DNA of 64,000 nucleotides from Clostridium fessum (GCF_003024715.1 NZ_PYLO01000001.1:1-64000); one strand, 5' to 3'. Positions 19,541 to 28,023 are shown, numbered from the stretch's first letter. A program made the numbers and translations. Notes: generated from the sequence alone by a model not told the origin.

Positions 19541-20533
19541 ATGAAGAAGAGAACTGCCGCCGTACTGGCGGCTTTTTTGATCCCATATATCACAACACTG
19601 GCAGTTTCCGGGCGTGTGCAGGGGGCGGATGGAGGAAAAATCGGAGGAAATTCAGATAGAACATCTGGAGGGGGAAGTCAGACGGATGGTCGGCAGATCC
19701 TTCTGGATCGGGAGGATGGCGTCCGCAACAACGGAACCGGGTATGCTGTCCCACTGGAAGAATATCTGATCGGTCTGACTGCAGTGCAGATTCCGGACGG
19801 CTATCCGAAGGAGGCAGTCAAGGCGCAGGCAATTCTGGCGCGGACGGCGCTGTACCGGGAGATGGACGGGGCGGATTCGATCGAGGAATCGGCGTTAGAT
19901 ATGGATTATCTGGAGCCGGAGCAGATCGAGAGCCGGTTTGAGGCGGCTGGAATGCCGGAATATTACCAGACGATCTGTGGGGCGGTGCGGGAGAGCGTAG
20001 GACAGACGGCGATCTGGGATGGGGATTATATTGAGCCGCTGTTTCATGCAGTGAGCGCGGGGCGGACGCGCGAAGGGGATGAGGCGCATCCGTATCTGGC
20101 GTCGGTTGCGGCAAAGGAGGATGAGGGCGCTGGCGGCTACCTGACGCGGCAGGGCATGACACGGGAAGAACTGAAAAAACGTCTGGAAGAAGGACTGAAT
20201 GCATTGGGAGAACACCCGGATCTGGAAAATTTGGAAGAAGAGCGGATTCTGGAGGAAATTCAGATCGTGAAACGGGACAGCGCCGGTTATGTGGAAACCG
20301 TGCAGATTGGGGCGGAGACGTACAGCGGGGACGCGGTGCGCTATGCGTTAGGCGTGCCGTCGCCAGCTTTTTCCCTCGAGGAAGACGGGGACGAAATCCG
20401 CTGTGTTACTTATGGGCGCGGGCATGGTTACGGGTTGTCGCAGTACGGGGCGGGACTCATGGCGGAGAATGGGAGCAGCGCGGAAGAAATTTTAAAGCAT
20501 TATTTTAAAAATATTCAAATCGTTTCTGAATAA
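19541..20533 (+). CDS. spoIID: Stage II sporulation protein D-like lytic transglycosylase, catalytic Glu replaced
   Basis: SpoIID is a mother-cell membrane lytic transglycosylase that drives engulfment with SpoIIP and SpoIIM. The 330 residues include an N-terminal membrane helix (about 5-23), a Gly/Ser linker, and the SpoIID domain with VPLEEYLIGLTAVQIP, KEAVKAQAILARTALY and the C-terminal GRGHGYGLSQYGAGLMA. The family's catalytic glutamate in the A-E-M-P motif is Gln83 here (codon CAG at 19787-19789), and the usual SGGRT is SAGRT. GGAG lies 7 bases before the ATG at 19541; the longer frame from 19502 lacks a site. Confidence 0.88.
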   Translation: MKKRTAAVLAAFLIPYITTLAVSGRVQGADGGKIGGNSDRTSGGGSQTDGRQILLDREDGVRNNGTGYAVPLEEYLIGLTAVQIPDGYPKEAVKAQAILARTALYREMDGADSIEESALDMDYLEPEQIESRFEAAGMPEYYQTICGAVRESVGQTAIWDGDYIEPLFHAVSAGRTREGDEAHPYLASVAAKEDEGAGGYLTRQGMTREELKKRLEEGLNALGEHPDLENLEEERILEEIQIVKRDSAGYVETVQIGAETYSGDAVRYALGVPSPAFSLEEDGDEIRCVTYGRGHGYGLSQYGAGLMAENGSSAEEILKHYFKNIQIVSE

Positions 20534-20573
20534 AACGATTCACTTCGGCAAGACTAATACCGAGGTGATAAAC

Positions 20574-21341
20574 GTGAAAAATAAAGTAAGACAGTTATTC
20601 AGGGACAAACTTGTTCTGGTAATGACAGTGCTTGGTCTGCTGACAATCGTAGCCGCAGCAGGAACCGTAAAAATTCGAAAAGATAATGCGCAGGATGGAA
20701 GAAATCCGTATCTGGATGTGCCGCAGACGGAGGGAATCCTGGCGGAAGAGATGCCGCAGAACCGTTTAGAAGAAAACGACGGACAGGCGGAAACACGCGC
20801 ACAGGTGGCAGGAAGTTCGGATGCCTCGTATTCGGTCAATAACCGGGATGAAGCCGATCAGAAGCCGATGGAGGAGGAAAAAGAGAGCAGTCTGGGAGCC
20901 GGAGCAGCTGCCGCACGCGCACTTTCCTACAATGGAACCGATCGCTTAAGCTGGCCGGTCCAGGGCAATGTAATTCTCGATTACAGCATGGATTCGACCA
21001 TCTATTTTCCGACGCTCGATCAATACAAATGCAATCCGGCGCTCATTATCCAGGGCGATGTGAGTGAACCGGTCGCCGCACCCGCCGAGGCGCAGGTAAC
21101 CGAAGTCGGTTCTAATGAGGAGATCGGCAATTATGTTGTGCTGGATCTGGGAAGCGGCTACACGGCGGTCTGTGGACAGCTCAAAGACGTTCAGGTGGCG
21201 CAGAAGCAGTATGTGGCAAAAGATACGATACTCGGATATGTGGCAGAGCCGACCAAATACTATTCGATTGAGGGAAATAACGTATATTTCGAGCTGATGC
21301 ACGACGGAGAACCGGTGGATGCGCTGGACTATCTGGAATGA
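20574..21341 (+). CDS. spoIIQ: SpoIIQ-like M23 (LytM) protein, zinc ligands missing
   Basis: SpoIIQ is made in the forespore and forms the channel with SpoIIIAH across the septum. The 255-residue protein has a short basic start, one membrane helix (about 14-30), a charged linker and a LytM domain (about 125-250, LSWPVQGNVILDYS to VYFELMHDGEPVDALDYL). The metal motifs of active M23 enzymes (HxxxD and HxH) are absent: KCNPALII and NVYFEL stand in their place, as in Bacillus SpoIIQ. GTG at 20574 is preferred over 20565 because GAGGTGAT lies 4 bases upstream. It follows spoIID by 40 bases. Confidence 0.82.
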   Translation: MKNKVRQLFRDKLVLVMTVLGLLTIVAAAGTVKIRKDNAQDGRNPYLDVPQTEGILAEEMPQNRLEENDGQAETRAQVAGSSDASYSVNNRDEADQKPMEEEKESSLGAGAAAARALSYNGTDRLSWPVQGNVILDYSMDSTIYFPTLDQYKCNPALIIQGDVSEPVAAPAEAQVTEVGSNEEIGNYVVLDLGSGYTAVCGQLKDVQVAQKQYVAKDTILGYVAEPTKYYSIEGNNVYFELMHDGEPVDALDYLE

Positions 21342-21497
21342 CAGGCTGAAATGCTGTTTATGATACGCCTTGCAGTCTGGTTCTGGCTGTGGCAGAAATT
21401 GGAAATGAAGGGATAAGTTTGTGTTTTGTGACAGGTGGTTTTGAAACAGAAAGCTGCTGTATGAAAACATGAAGACAGGGAATTTTGTTGATTTGAA

Positions 21498-21534
21498 GCA
21501 AGGCGGGCAGCTAATTTGCTCTGCCTTGTTTTTC
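21498..21534 (+). terminator. Terminator after spoIIQ
   Basis: GGCAAGGC-type arm AAGGCGGGCAG and GCTCTGCCTT form an imperfect stem followed by GTTTTTC. The rest of the 21342-21651 gap holds no ORF; TATACTATAG near 21549 may be part of the promoter of the next gene. Confidence 0.5.
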
Positions 21535-21651
21535 TGCCAATATTTGATATACTATAGGTAAAGTACGAATATTTTCAAAGACCAAAGGCTGTCAATGTAG
21601 GTTATAAATAAAAGTTACTATAAATTGAACGATTTAATAAGGAGGACAAAG

Positions 21652-22242
21652 ATGGAACAGGAACTGCTGAAGAATAATTTTGAACGTCACGGATTTAAAA
21701 CGAGTTTCTTTGATACAAAGAAGGCTGCGTCGGACTATCTGAAAGATCAGATTTCCGGGAAAAAAGTTGCGATAGGCGGAAGTGTGACGGCACAGGAGAT
21801 GGGACTTTATGAGGCACTTTCCGAGAAAAATGAGGTGATCTGGCACTGGAAAAAGGCAGGGCGCGAGATGCTTGTGGAAGCGAGAAGTGCCGAGGTGTAC
21901 ATAACCAGCGCTAATGGTGTTTCCAAAACCGGAGAACTGGTCAATATCGATGGAACCGGAAACCGCGTGTCGCAGACCTTATTCGGACCGGAAAAAGTAT
22001 ATTTTGTCATTGGAAACAATAAAGTCTGTCCGGATTTGACATCTGCGATGGAACGTGCAAAACAGATCGCAGCACCGAAGAACGCAGCCCGTCTGCAGGT
22101 CCAGACCCCGTGTGCGAAAACGGGCGTCTGCGTAGACTGCAACAGCCCGGCACGGATTTGCCATTCGATCGTGATCCTGGAGCGTCCGAGCAATGGGATG
22201 GAAGTAGAGGTTGTGTTTGTGGATGAGGAGATGGGTTATTAG
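21652..22242 (+). CDS. LUD-domain (LutC/DUF162-like) protein
   Basis: LUD-domain proteins include LutB/LutC of lactate utilisation and many uncharacterised stand-alone forms. The 196 residues show the family pattern: an N-terminal helix, then GKKVAIGGSVTAQEMGL, AEVYITSANGVSKTGELVNIDGTGNRVS and GPEKVYFVIGNNKV, ending with a cysteine-rich piece (TPCAKTGVCVDCNSPARIC, five cysteines at about 160-177) that could bind metal. ATG at 21652 is chosen because GGAGG lies 7 bases upstream; an upstream in-frame start at 21625 has none. No lutA or lutB neighbour is present, so the substrate is unknown. Confidence 0.85.
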   Translation: MEQELLKNNFERHGFKTSFFDTKKAASDYLKDQISGKKVAIGGSVTAQEMGLYEALSEKNEVIWHWKKAGREMLVEARSAEVYITSANGVSKTGELVNIDGTGNRVSQTLFGPEKVYFVIGNNKVCPDLTSAMERAKQIAAPKNAARLQVQTPCAKTGVCVDCNSPARICHSIVILERPSNGMEVEVVFVDEEMGY

Positions 22243-22341
22243 GAGCGGAATATAGTTACTGGTCACGGGTATGAACAGTACCGATTACAGAAAAATTTGA
22301 TGGAAAAATAAGGATTTCTTTATATCTTTTTTGGACGGATT

Positions 22342-22350
22342 TGGTATAAT
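22342..22350 (+). promoter_or_regulatory. Extended -10 promoter of the CBS gene
   Basis: TGGTATAAT (22342-22350) is an extended -10 box about 97 bases before the CBS-protein start; no good -35 is visible. Confidence 0.55.
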
Positions 22351-22446
22351 CAAGAAGAACGAAGGCAGATTTGAACGAAAATATACAAAATCTACAGATA
22401 CGTATGGGGGACGTATGGGGAAAGATGAAAGGAGAACAGGTAAACC

Positions 22447-22842
22447 ATGAATATATTATTTTTTCTGACACCGAAAAGCGAAGTCATTTATGTGAATGAG
22501 GAGGACACGGTTGGGCAGGCAATGGATACGATGGAAAAGTACAAGTATTCTGCGGTGCCGATCATCACGAAGGCAGGGCGTTACGCAGGAACATTAACCG
22601 AGGGCGACTTGCTGTGGGGACTCAAAAATAAGACAGATCTGGTGCAGAAAGGACTAGAAAAAGTGCGGATCACTGAGATTCCACGCCGTTCGGATAATCA
22701 GCCGGTACTTGTCAATGCGGATATGGAAGATCTTCTGGGAAAGATCATGAACCAGAATTTCGTGCCGGTGCTGGATGATCAGAAAAATTTTATCGGTATT
22801 ATTACCAGAAAAGATGTTATCAGTTACCTTTGTAAAAAATAG
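22447..22842 (+). CDS. CBS-domain pair protein
   Basis: The 131-residue protein is little more than two CBS domains (about 8-60 and 78-130), the module that binds adenine nucleotides. Motifs seen are VNEEDTVGQAMDTMEKYKYSAVPII and FVPVLDDQKNFIGIITRKDVISYL. AAAGGAGAACAGG lies before the ATG. It resembles the acetoin-utilisation-like stand-alone CBS proteins; the ligand and partner cannot be read from the sequence. It is followed by a gap leading to the cotJ operon. Confidence 0.88.
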   Translation: MNILFFLTPKSEVIYVNEEDTVGQAMDTMEKYKYSAVPIITKAGRYAGTLTEGDLLWGLKNKTDLVQKGLEKVRITEIPRRSDNQPVLVNADMEDLLGKIMNQNFVPVLDDQKNFIGIITRKDVISYLCKK

Positions 22843-22894
22843 TACATAATGATCGCTCTGTTTTTCAGCGGCGATCGCATTTATATATTTCCTG

Positions 22895-22903
22895 CATAAG
22901 ATA
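22895..22903 (+). promoter_or_regulatory. CATAAGATA box before cotJA (sporulation -10 candidate)
   Basis: CATAAGATA matches the CATAnnnTA -10 of mother-cell sigma factors and lies 31 bases before cotJA. The -35 region is less clear. Confidence 0.45.
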
Positions 22904-22934
22904 AAGTATAACTGCTTTTGTAGGAGAATGAAAT

Positions 22935-23333
22935 ATGAATGGTTATCAGGATAACTCCAGCCGGAAAAATGCCTGCCGTTCGGGAATGCCTCTTATGTCA
23001 TGCCCGGTGGCAGGCATTTCTGGCAATCGTTGCATAAATACCGCACCGCCAACCTGTCCGCCGGAAATACCTTGTGCTGGTTCGGTGCATCTTGTTTCGG
23101 AAAATGGGGCATTTTGCCCGCAGGGTCCAGAAATCCGACCTGCCCGCCCGTATCCGCAGACAGGAGGGAACAGGCCGCCGCAGACATTTCTGGGAGGCGG
23201 AAATTATCCGGTCGGCATGGGATATGTACCGATTCAGTCCTGGCAGCAGCCGTATGCGCTGGAAACCGCATTCAGGCGGGGAACTATTTTTCCGGATCTG
23301 GATCTGCCGTTTATGATGGGAGGTGCCTGCTGA
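22935..23333 (+). CDS. cotJA: Spore coat-associated protein CotJA with extended N-terminus
   Basis: CotJA is a small inner-coat protein encoded with CotJB and the catalase CotJC. The 132-residue product is longer than typical CotJA (about 80). The first 90 residues are rich in Pro, Gly and Cys (eight cysteines), and the conserved core is at the end, YVPIQSWQQPYALETAFRRG followed by TIFPDLDLPF. TAGGAGA lies 6 bases before the ATG. The stop TGA overlaps the cotJB ATG by one base. Confidence 0.88.
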   Translation: MNGYQDNSSRKNACRSGMPLMSCPVAGISGNRCINTAPPTCPPEIPCAGSVHLVSENGAFCPQGPEIRPARPYPQTGGNRPPQTFLGGGNYPVGMGYVPIQSWQQPYALETAFRRGTIFPDLDLPFMMGGAC

Positions 23334-23587
23334 TGAATGAGACTGCCAGAAAATTGATGAAACGGATTGATGATGCCAGCTTTGCAATGGATGATGTGAT
23401 TCTCTATCTGGACACCCACCCGGATGACAGGAATGCGCTGAATTATTACCGGTATGTGGTGGCACTTCGGAAAGAAGCTGTTAAAGCGTATGAGGCATCG
23501 TTTGGACCGCTCACGATCGAGGATGCGGACGATGCATGCACATGGTCCTGGCTTACAGAGCGCTGGCCGTGGGAAGGGGAGGTGTAG
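23333..23587 (+). CDS. cotJB: Spore coat protein CotJB
   Basis: The 84-residue product is the normal CotJB length. The pattern MKRIDDASFAMDDVILYLDTHP, DRNALNYY and the C-terminal WSWLTERWPWEGEV is characteristic. It functions with CotJA and CotJC in the spore coat. Start at ATG 23333, overlapping the cotJA stop; AGGTG in the cotJA end serves as its ribosome-binding site. Three bases separate it from cotJC. Confidence 0.93.
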   Translation: MNETARKLMKRIDDASFAMDDVILYLDTHPDDRNALNYYRYVVALRKEAVKAYEASFGPLTIEDADDACTWSWLTERWPWEGEV

Positions 23588-23590
23588 CGT

Positions 23591-24013
23591 ATGTGGAGAT
23601 ATGAAAAAAGATTACAATATCCAGTCAATATCAAGACGCCGAATCCGAAGATCGCGCAATATGTAATGAGCCAGTATGGCGGTCCTGACGGCGAAATCGG
23701 AGCCTCTATGCGCTACCTGTCCCAGCGGTATACGATGCCTTATAAGATGCAGAAAGGACTTCTGACCGACATCGGAACCGAGGAACTCGCCCATATGGAG
23801 ATGATTGCCGCCATTGTCCAGCAGCTCACGCGCAACCTTACTCCGGCACAGATCGAGTCATCCGGGTTCGGACCATACTATATCGACCACACCACGGCAA
23901 TCTGGCCGCAGGCAGCAGGCGGAATCCCGTTCAATGCGTGCGAGTTCCAGTCGAAGGGCGATGCGATCACGGATTTATATGAGGATATGGCAGCAGATGG
24001 TGCAACTGCATAA
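23591..24013 (+). pseudogene. cotJC: CotJC manganese catalase, 5' half, disrupted by the conjugative element
   Basis: CotJC is a ferritin-fold di-manganese catalase of the spore coat. Residues 1-135 are genuine CotJC (NPKIAQYVMSQYGGPDGEIG, GTEELAHMEM). Then the element begins at 23998 and the frame adds five foreign residues before a stop at 24011-24013. The preserved half holds metal ligands Glu35, Glu65 and His68; the other ligand pair (ExxH in REIVHFQRF) lies in the 3' half beyond the element, so this 140-residue product cannot form the active site. Joining 23591-23997 to 44338-44542 restores a single 203-codon frame. Confidence 0.93.
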
Positions 24014-24023
24014 GTGCAACATA
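23998..24023 (+). repeat. Left terminal inverted repeat of the element
   Basis: Read inward from the GA core, these 26 bases match 19 of 26 positions of the inverted right end (44310-44335). The best-conserved parts are TGG and TAAGT followed by CAACATA. They are probably the recombinase-binding arms of attL and attR. A short direct repeat GTGCAAC (24000-24006, 24014-24020) lies within. Confidence 0.7.
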
Positions 24024-24050
24024 GAAGTGTTAAGTAGAAGTTCTATATAA

Positions 24051-24071
24051 TCTGGTGTGCCAGACACCAGA
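24051..24071 (-). terminator. Hairpin after the recombinase gene
   Basis: TCTGGTGT and ACACCAGA form a perfect 8-bp stem with a 5-base loop between the recombinase stop and the left end. Confidence 0.55.
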
Positions 24072-24082
24072 TTTTACAGAAC

Positions 24083-25654
24083 TTAGAAATTCCAATGTAT
24101 TTCAATCGGGACATTTCTTGTCCCTGGAATCCGTTTTCCTACTAATATATAATCAATTAGAGTTTCAACGGTTTCTCTGTCTAAATGTTCAAGATTTGTG
24201 TATTGCTCAATAAGCTGGCGGCGATTATCGCCTGTCTGGATTTTTCTCTCAATTACATCAAGCTGTTTTTGCGTTTCAATCACCAGCTTTTCAAGCCGTT
24301 CTCTGTCATTTGTGAAGTCTTTTGACAAATTCAGGAAATCATTTCCGGAAAGAATCCCTTTTACTTTATCAAGATAAAGTTCTCTGATTACCTTTGCGTC
24401 TTCTTCAATCTTTTTTTGATAAGTAGCAAGTTGTGTTTCTAAAGCAGTTTTTTTCTCCTTTACGTTGGAGTGAAATTCCACGTTCTGTTCCAATTCATCT
24501 TTATCAAGATATTCTTGTGATAACTTGTTCAGTTCAGAAATAACTGCCTGCTCCAACTTCTTCACAGAAATAAATGAGCCTATGCAAGCGTCCTTTGCAA
24601 CATGGCGATTTGAACATTGTAAATAATGTCTTCCATCTGTCTGCTTATTAGAACGCATGGTATAGCCACAGTTCATGCAGCGAGCTTTTCTGGCAAACAG
24701 CCCTATGGTTCCTACTGTAAATGGTTTTGCTTTTTCAGCTACCATAGATTGTACTCTATCCCAAAGTTCACGGTCAATAATCGGTTCGTGTGTTCCCTCT
24801 ACTCTGTACCATTCCTCTTTAGGTCTGGGCTTATTTTGTTTTGTCTTATACGAAACACTGCCGTATTTTCCTTGAACCATATTTCCGATATAAATTTCAT
24901 TTGTCAGCATATCGGAAATAGCAAAATATTTCCATAAGGTACTATTTTTTCTGGTAGGCTGCTTATAGCGTAAACCATGAAGCCGTTTATATTCCGTAGG
25001 GTTTGGAATCCCACGGTCATTCAGCATACGGGCAATCGCTGTTTTGCCATATCCCTGTGAAAATAAAGTAAAAACTTCTCTGACAACAGCAGCAGCTTCT
25101 TCGTCAATAATCAGGTGTCCCTTTTGTTCGGGGTCTTTTTTATAACCATAAAGAGCAAATGCACCAATATGAAATCCATTCTTCCGGCGGTCAGTCAATA
25201 CGCTGCGGATGTTTTCTGACATATCCTCTAAATACCACTCATTAACCAGACCATTGATTTGTCTTGATTTTTTGTTTCCTTTATTAGCGGTATCTGCATT
25301 ATCTACAATACTGATAAAACGAATCCCCCAAATAGGAAACAATCCATGTATGTATTTTTCCACCAACTCTAACTCTCTGGTAAATCTGGATTGTGTTTTA
25401 CAGAGGATAATATCAAATTTTCGGTGTTCAGCGTCATTTAACAGTTTGTTAAATTCTGGTCTTCGTCTATCTGAACCAGTATAATCGTCATCACTGTATA
25501 TATTGTAGACTTCCCAACCTTGTTCCAATACATATTGAATCAGCATGGATTTTTGATTTTGAATACTGTTACTATCATCAGTTTCATGTTGTTTGTTTCT
25601 ATCTTCTTCTGATAAGCGGCAATAAATAGCAACTTTTGACTTTGTGTTCATCAT
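24083..25654 (-). CDS. Large serine recombinase of the TndX/TnpX type
   Basis: This site-specific recombinase integrates and excises the element. The 523 residues compare with 533 for Tn5397 TndX. The N-terminal resolvase domain has the catalytic serine in VAIYCRLSEED (about residue 15), followed by YSDDDYTGSDRRRPEFNKLL and KTQSRFTR. The recombinase domain (about 170-290) includes GKTAIARMLNDRGIPNPTEYK, then a zinc ribbon CMNCGYTMRS...C (about 345-375) and a C-terminal coiled coil (about 395-490). It starts at ATG 25654 or the adjacent ATG 25651. It lies at the left end reading toward the end, as usual. No xis-like gene is needed in this family, though some elements carry accessory factors. 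Confidence 0.93.
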   Translation of the reverse strand: MMNTKSKVAIYCRLSEEDRNKQHETDDSNSIQNQKSMLIQYVLEQGWEVYNIYSDDDYTGSDRRRPEFNKLLNDAEHRKFDIILCKTQSRFTRELELVEKYIHGLFPIWGIRFISIVDNADTANKGNKKSRQINGLVNEWYLEDMSENIRSVLTDRRKNGFHIGAFALYGYKKDPEQKGHLIIDEEAAAVVREVFTLFSQGYGKTAIARMLNDRGIPNPTEYKRLHGLRYKQPTRKNSTLWKYFAISDMLTNEIYIGNMVQGKYGSVSYKTKQNKPRPKEEWYRVEGTHEPIIDRELWDRVQSMVAEKAKPFTVGTIGLFARKARCMNCGYTMRSNKQTDGRHYLQCSNRHVAKDACIGSFISVKKLEQAVISELNKLSQEYLDKDELEQNVEFHSNVKEKKTALETQLATYQKKIEEDAKVIRELYLDKVKGILSGNDFLNLSKDFTNDRERLEKLVIETQKQLDVIERKIQTGDNRRQLIEQYTNLEHLDRETVETLIDYILVGKRIPGTRNVPIEIHWNF

Positions 25655-25732
25655 ATTTTATCTCCCTTAAAGAGAAGATAAAACAAACATTCCACCTACA
25701 CTTATTATACCGTGTTGAGAAATGTTTGTCTA

Positions 25733-25876
25733 TCATTTTACAGGTAATACCTGTCCTTTGGATTTTTCTAATTGATTGATGAGTTCTATCCATTTCTGAT
25801 TGAACTCTTTTTTTAATGCCGACTTATCTTCACACTTAAATACATTTTTGCAGGAAATTTCTGCTTCTTTTGGCAT
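25733..25876 (-). CDS. Small ICE protein, 47 residues
   Basis: The product MPKEAEISCKNVFKCEDKSA... has two cysteines and a charged helical C-terminal half. GAGGTGG lies 4 bases before the ATG. I recognise it only as the kind of small ORF found beside recombinases in this group of elements; no function can be given. Confidence 0.55.
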   Translation of the reverse strand: MPKEAEISCKNVFKCEDKSALKKEFNQKWIELINQLEKSKGQVLPVK

Positions 25877-26377
25877 AATTCCACCTCACAGTCTTTACTA
25901 TGTTTACAGACTATGCAAAAATGCTTGTTCATTATGAAAGAATCATCCTTAGCAAACCGAACAGCTTCCGCTAAAGCTCATGGGAATCTCACCCCTGCAT
26001 GGTTCTCATCCAGCCGTACCCTTTGCCAGCGGTGCTACATCATCACACGGACTAAGGCTGTACGGAAGTATCATTATCACGATAGAAAGGTCATGGCGGC
26101 AGCTATTGCGGTAAGCTGCTTATGGAACGCTGGCAGGAATCGCTATCCGGTTTCATCCCTCCTTTGGTGGGTTACGGCGTGCCAGCCCAACGGCTCTCTT
26201 TCTATCGAAACGTATTCGGCTGCTTTATGCTGCGTTGATTAGACGCTTTCTTTTTCAAGGAACAATCTGGCTTTGTCAGCCTGTTAAAATGCACTGGTGA
26301 TAATGCACTTTAATAGACTGGCAAGCTCTGTCTGGGAAGCATTGGCTTGTCCATGCTTCCACAGGAGAGCGTTATTT
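25877..26377. other. Non-coding stretch between recombinase region and orf8
   Basis: About 500 bases have no convincing ORF on either strand. A perfect 8-bp hairpin GGAAGCAT/ATGCTTCC lies at 26335-26360. The stretch could hold regulatory RNA or antisense control of excision; nothing specific is recognised. Confidence 0.4.
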
Positions 26378-26617
26378 TTACTTTGGTTCCCTGATTTCAA
26401 AAGATAAAATCTTTGCAATCAGACGTGTTTCCATCCGGCGGCGTAGGGTTTCATCTACAACCATGTGGGTATTGCCATATTCGTCTTTCATGGGACGCAT
26501 GGAACGGCTGGCAATAAAACCGCTGTAATGGCGTACAATCTGGTTGACTGCTTCAATATCGCCGTCCGCAGCCCTGACAATCACAGGAAACGGAATCATA
26601 GGGTGCTTTGCTGTCAT
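26378..26617 (-). CDS. Tn916 Orf8-like helix-turn-helix protein
   Basis: The 79-residue product (PMIPFPVIVRAADGDIEAVN, HYSGFIASRSMRP) is the Orf8 family of Tn916, an HTH-type protein encoded with the sigma-like Orf7. In Tn916, orf7 and orf8 transcription leads into excision and transfer genes. The start overlaps the end of orf7 by four bases. Confidence 0.85.
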   Translation of the reverse strand: MTAKHPMIPFPVIVRAADGDIEAVNQIVRHYSGFIASRSMRPMKDEYGNTHMVVDETLRRRMETRLIAKILSFEIREPK

Positions 26618-27036
26618 GCTTCTTCCTCCATAAATTTTTTGATAAATTCCAGTCCGGCGTGTCTTCTTCTCTGGATGGTAGAACGGTTGACTTCCAGAAT
26701 TTTTGAAATTTCCGTATCGTCAAATCCGAGGAAATAATATCTCAGGATAACGTCACGTTTCTTTCCATCCAGATTTTCTAATGCTTCTGCTAATAGGCTG
26801 TTTTCAATGCGGACAGTAAATCCATCCATTTCAAAAGTATGGAAATGGGAGGGATAGGTGTCTTCGGAAGAAAACAGATTGACGGTGTAATCGTCCATAT
26901 CACAGAACAGGGTTTCCCGTTTACACTGTCTGGACAACGCTTTGAGATAGTCTTTGCGTTCATCCTCCATAGCGACTTTACAGATATAATCAAACTGGTT
27001 CTCTATGGTTGTCTGAAATTCAGATGGCTTCATCAT
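26614..27036 (-). CDS. Tn916 Orf7-like sigma-70 family regulator
   Basis: The 140-residue product ends in a region-4-like HTH (ALENLDGKKRDVILRYYFLG, DTEISKILEVNRSTIQRRRHAG), the Orf7 sigma-factor-like regulator of Tn916. In Tn916, Orf7 and Orf8 auto-activate a promoter that drives transfer genes in the circular form. Overlap with orf8 shows co-transcription. Confidence 0.88.
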   Translation of the reverse strand: MMKPSEFQTTIENQFDYICKVAMEDERKDYLKALSRQCKRETLFCDMDDYTVNLFSSEDTYPSHFHTFEMDGFTVRIENSLLAEALENLDGKKRDVILRYYFLGFDDTEISKILEVNRSTIQRRRHAGLEFIKKFMEEEA

Positions 27037-27176
27037 TGCTCACCCCCTTTCCAGCCTTGAAAGGGAGCGAGTTGATAGGAATTTCTGCTTCTTTCCCCCT
27101 TTTCGCTCTTAGTCCCGACAGGACAGGGGGTGCAGTTGCGTTTTGAGAAGAAAAATTTAAAAACTTTTTCTTCCAA

Positions 27177-27220
27177 CTAAAAAAGCACGCAAACAGACGA
27201 TATTTCTGCTTGTGTGCTTC
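27177..27220 (-). terminator. Attenuator-like terminator upstream of orf7
   Basis: On the minus strand, AAGCACACAAGCAG pairs with CTGTTTGCGTGCTT and is followed by six Ts, about 140 bases before orf7. A second minus-strand terminator, AGACGACGG/CCGCCGTCT plus a long T run, lies at 27407-27443. A TATGCTGCC/GGCAGCATA hairpin is at 27477-27522 and AGCGGCTT/AAGCCGCT at 27340-27363. The 27037-27629 gap is therefore a dense hairpin leader, resembling the attenuation region that controls orf7 in Tn916. Confidence 0.65.
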
Positions 27221-27629
27221 GATAGTTCTTACTATGTATTGTAAAAAACCATATTGCAGGTCAGACTTTTCTAGCGTAGGTGGATGGCTTTTTTTAACGG
27301 TTTACCGAATGTAGATATATTTAAGAAAATATTTTGCATAGCGGCTTCCTCCTGTAAGCCGCTGTCTGTATAAAGTAGTAGACTTTAAAAATCATCTATA
27401 TTTCATGCAAAAAAAGACGGCGGCTTTTGTTAAACCGTCGTCTGGAAAAGATGATGTGATTTTGACGCAGGGAAAGTATGCTGCCAAATAACGGTTTTTT
27501 TTATTTCCGTTTCGGCAGCATAGTTTTATCTTTGATACGCATAATAGGAACTGTACAACTATGTAATACGTTTTTCTATACCTGTCGCTATTACAACAGG
27601 AACAGTAAAATGTACAGAGGTGGTGTATT

Positions 27630-27986
27630 ATGCGTAAAAAAGAAGATAAATATGATTTCAGGGCGTTTGGGCTTGCCATAAAAGAAGCCCGCAAAAAACA
27701 GGGTTTGACCCGTGAACAGGTGGGAGCAATGATTGAAATTGACCCACGCTATTTAACCAATATTGAGAATAAAGGGCAGCACCCAAGTTTACAGGTGCTG
27801 TACGACCTTGTATCTCTGCTGAATGTATCAGTGGATGAGTTCTTTTTATCCTCTGATAGTCTGGCAAAAAGCAGCAGACGAAGACAGCTTGAAAGCAAAA
27901 TTGACAATTTTACAGACGCAGACCTTGTTATCATGGAAAGCGTTGCAGATGGTATTGTCAAATACAAGGAAATGGAAGATAAATAA
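27630..27986 (+). CDS. Tn916 Orf9-like XRE-family regulator
   Basis: The 118-residue product has a Cro/C1 helix-turn-helix at about residues 12-66 ([40 protein letters not shown]) and a C-terminal helix. In Tn916, Orf9 is divergent from orf7 and represses it; the same divergent layout is kept here. AGAGGTGG precedes the ATG. A near-copy of its 3' end is found at 30126. Confidence 0.9.
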   Translation: MRKKEDKYDFRAFGLAIKEARKKQGLTREQVGAMIEIDPRYLTNIENKGQHPSLQVLYDLVSLLNVSVDEFFLSSDSLAKSSRRRQLESKIDNFTDADLVIMESVADGIVKYKEMEDK

Positions 27987-28023
27987 CTTCTATTGCCTGC
28001 AAGAATAAGATTGAAATTAAAAT

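Noticed and set aside
25913-26242. 109-codon frame in the gap between recombinase and orf8
   Set aside because: Biased toward Cys/Trp/Ser/Arg as random frames are, with no ribosome-binding site and no family resemblance.
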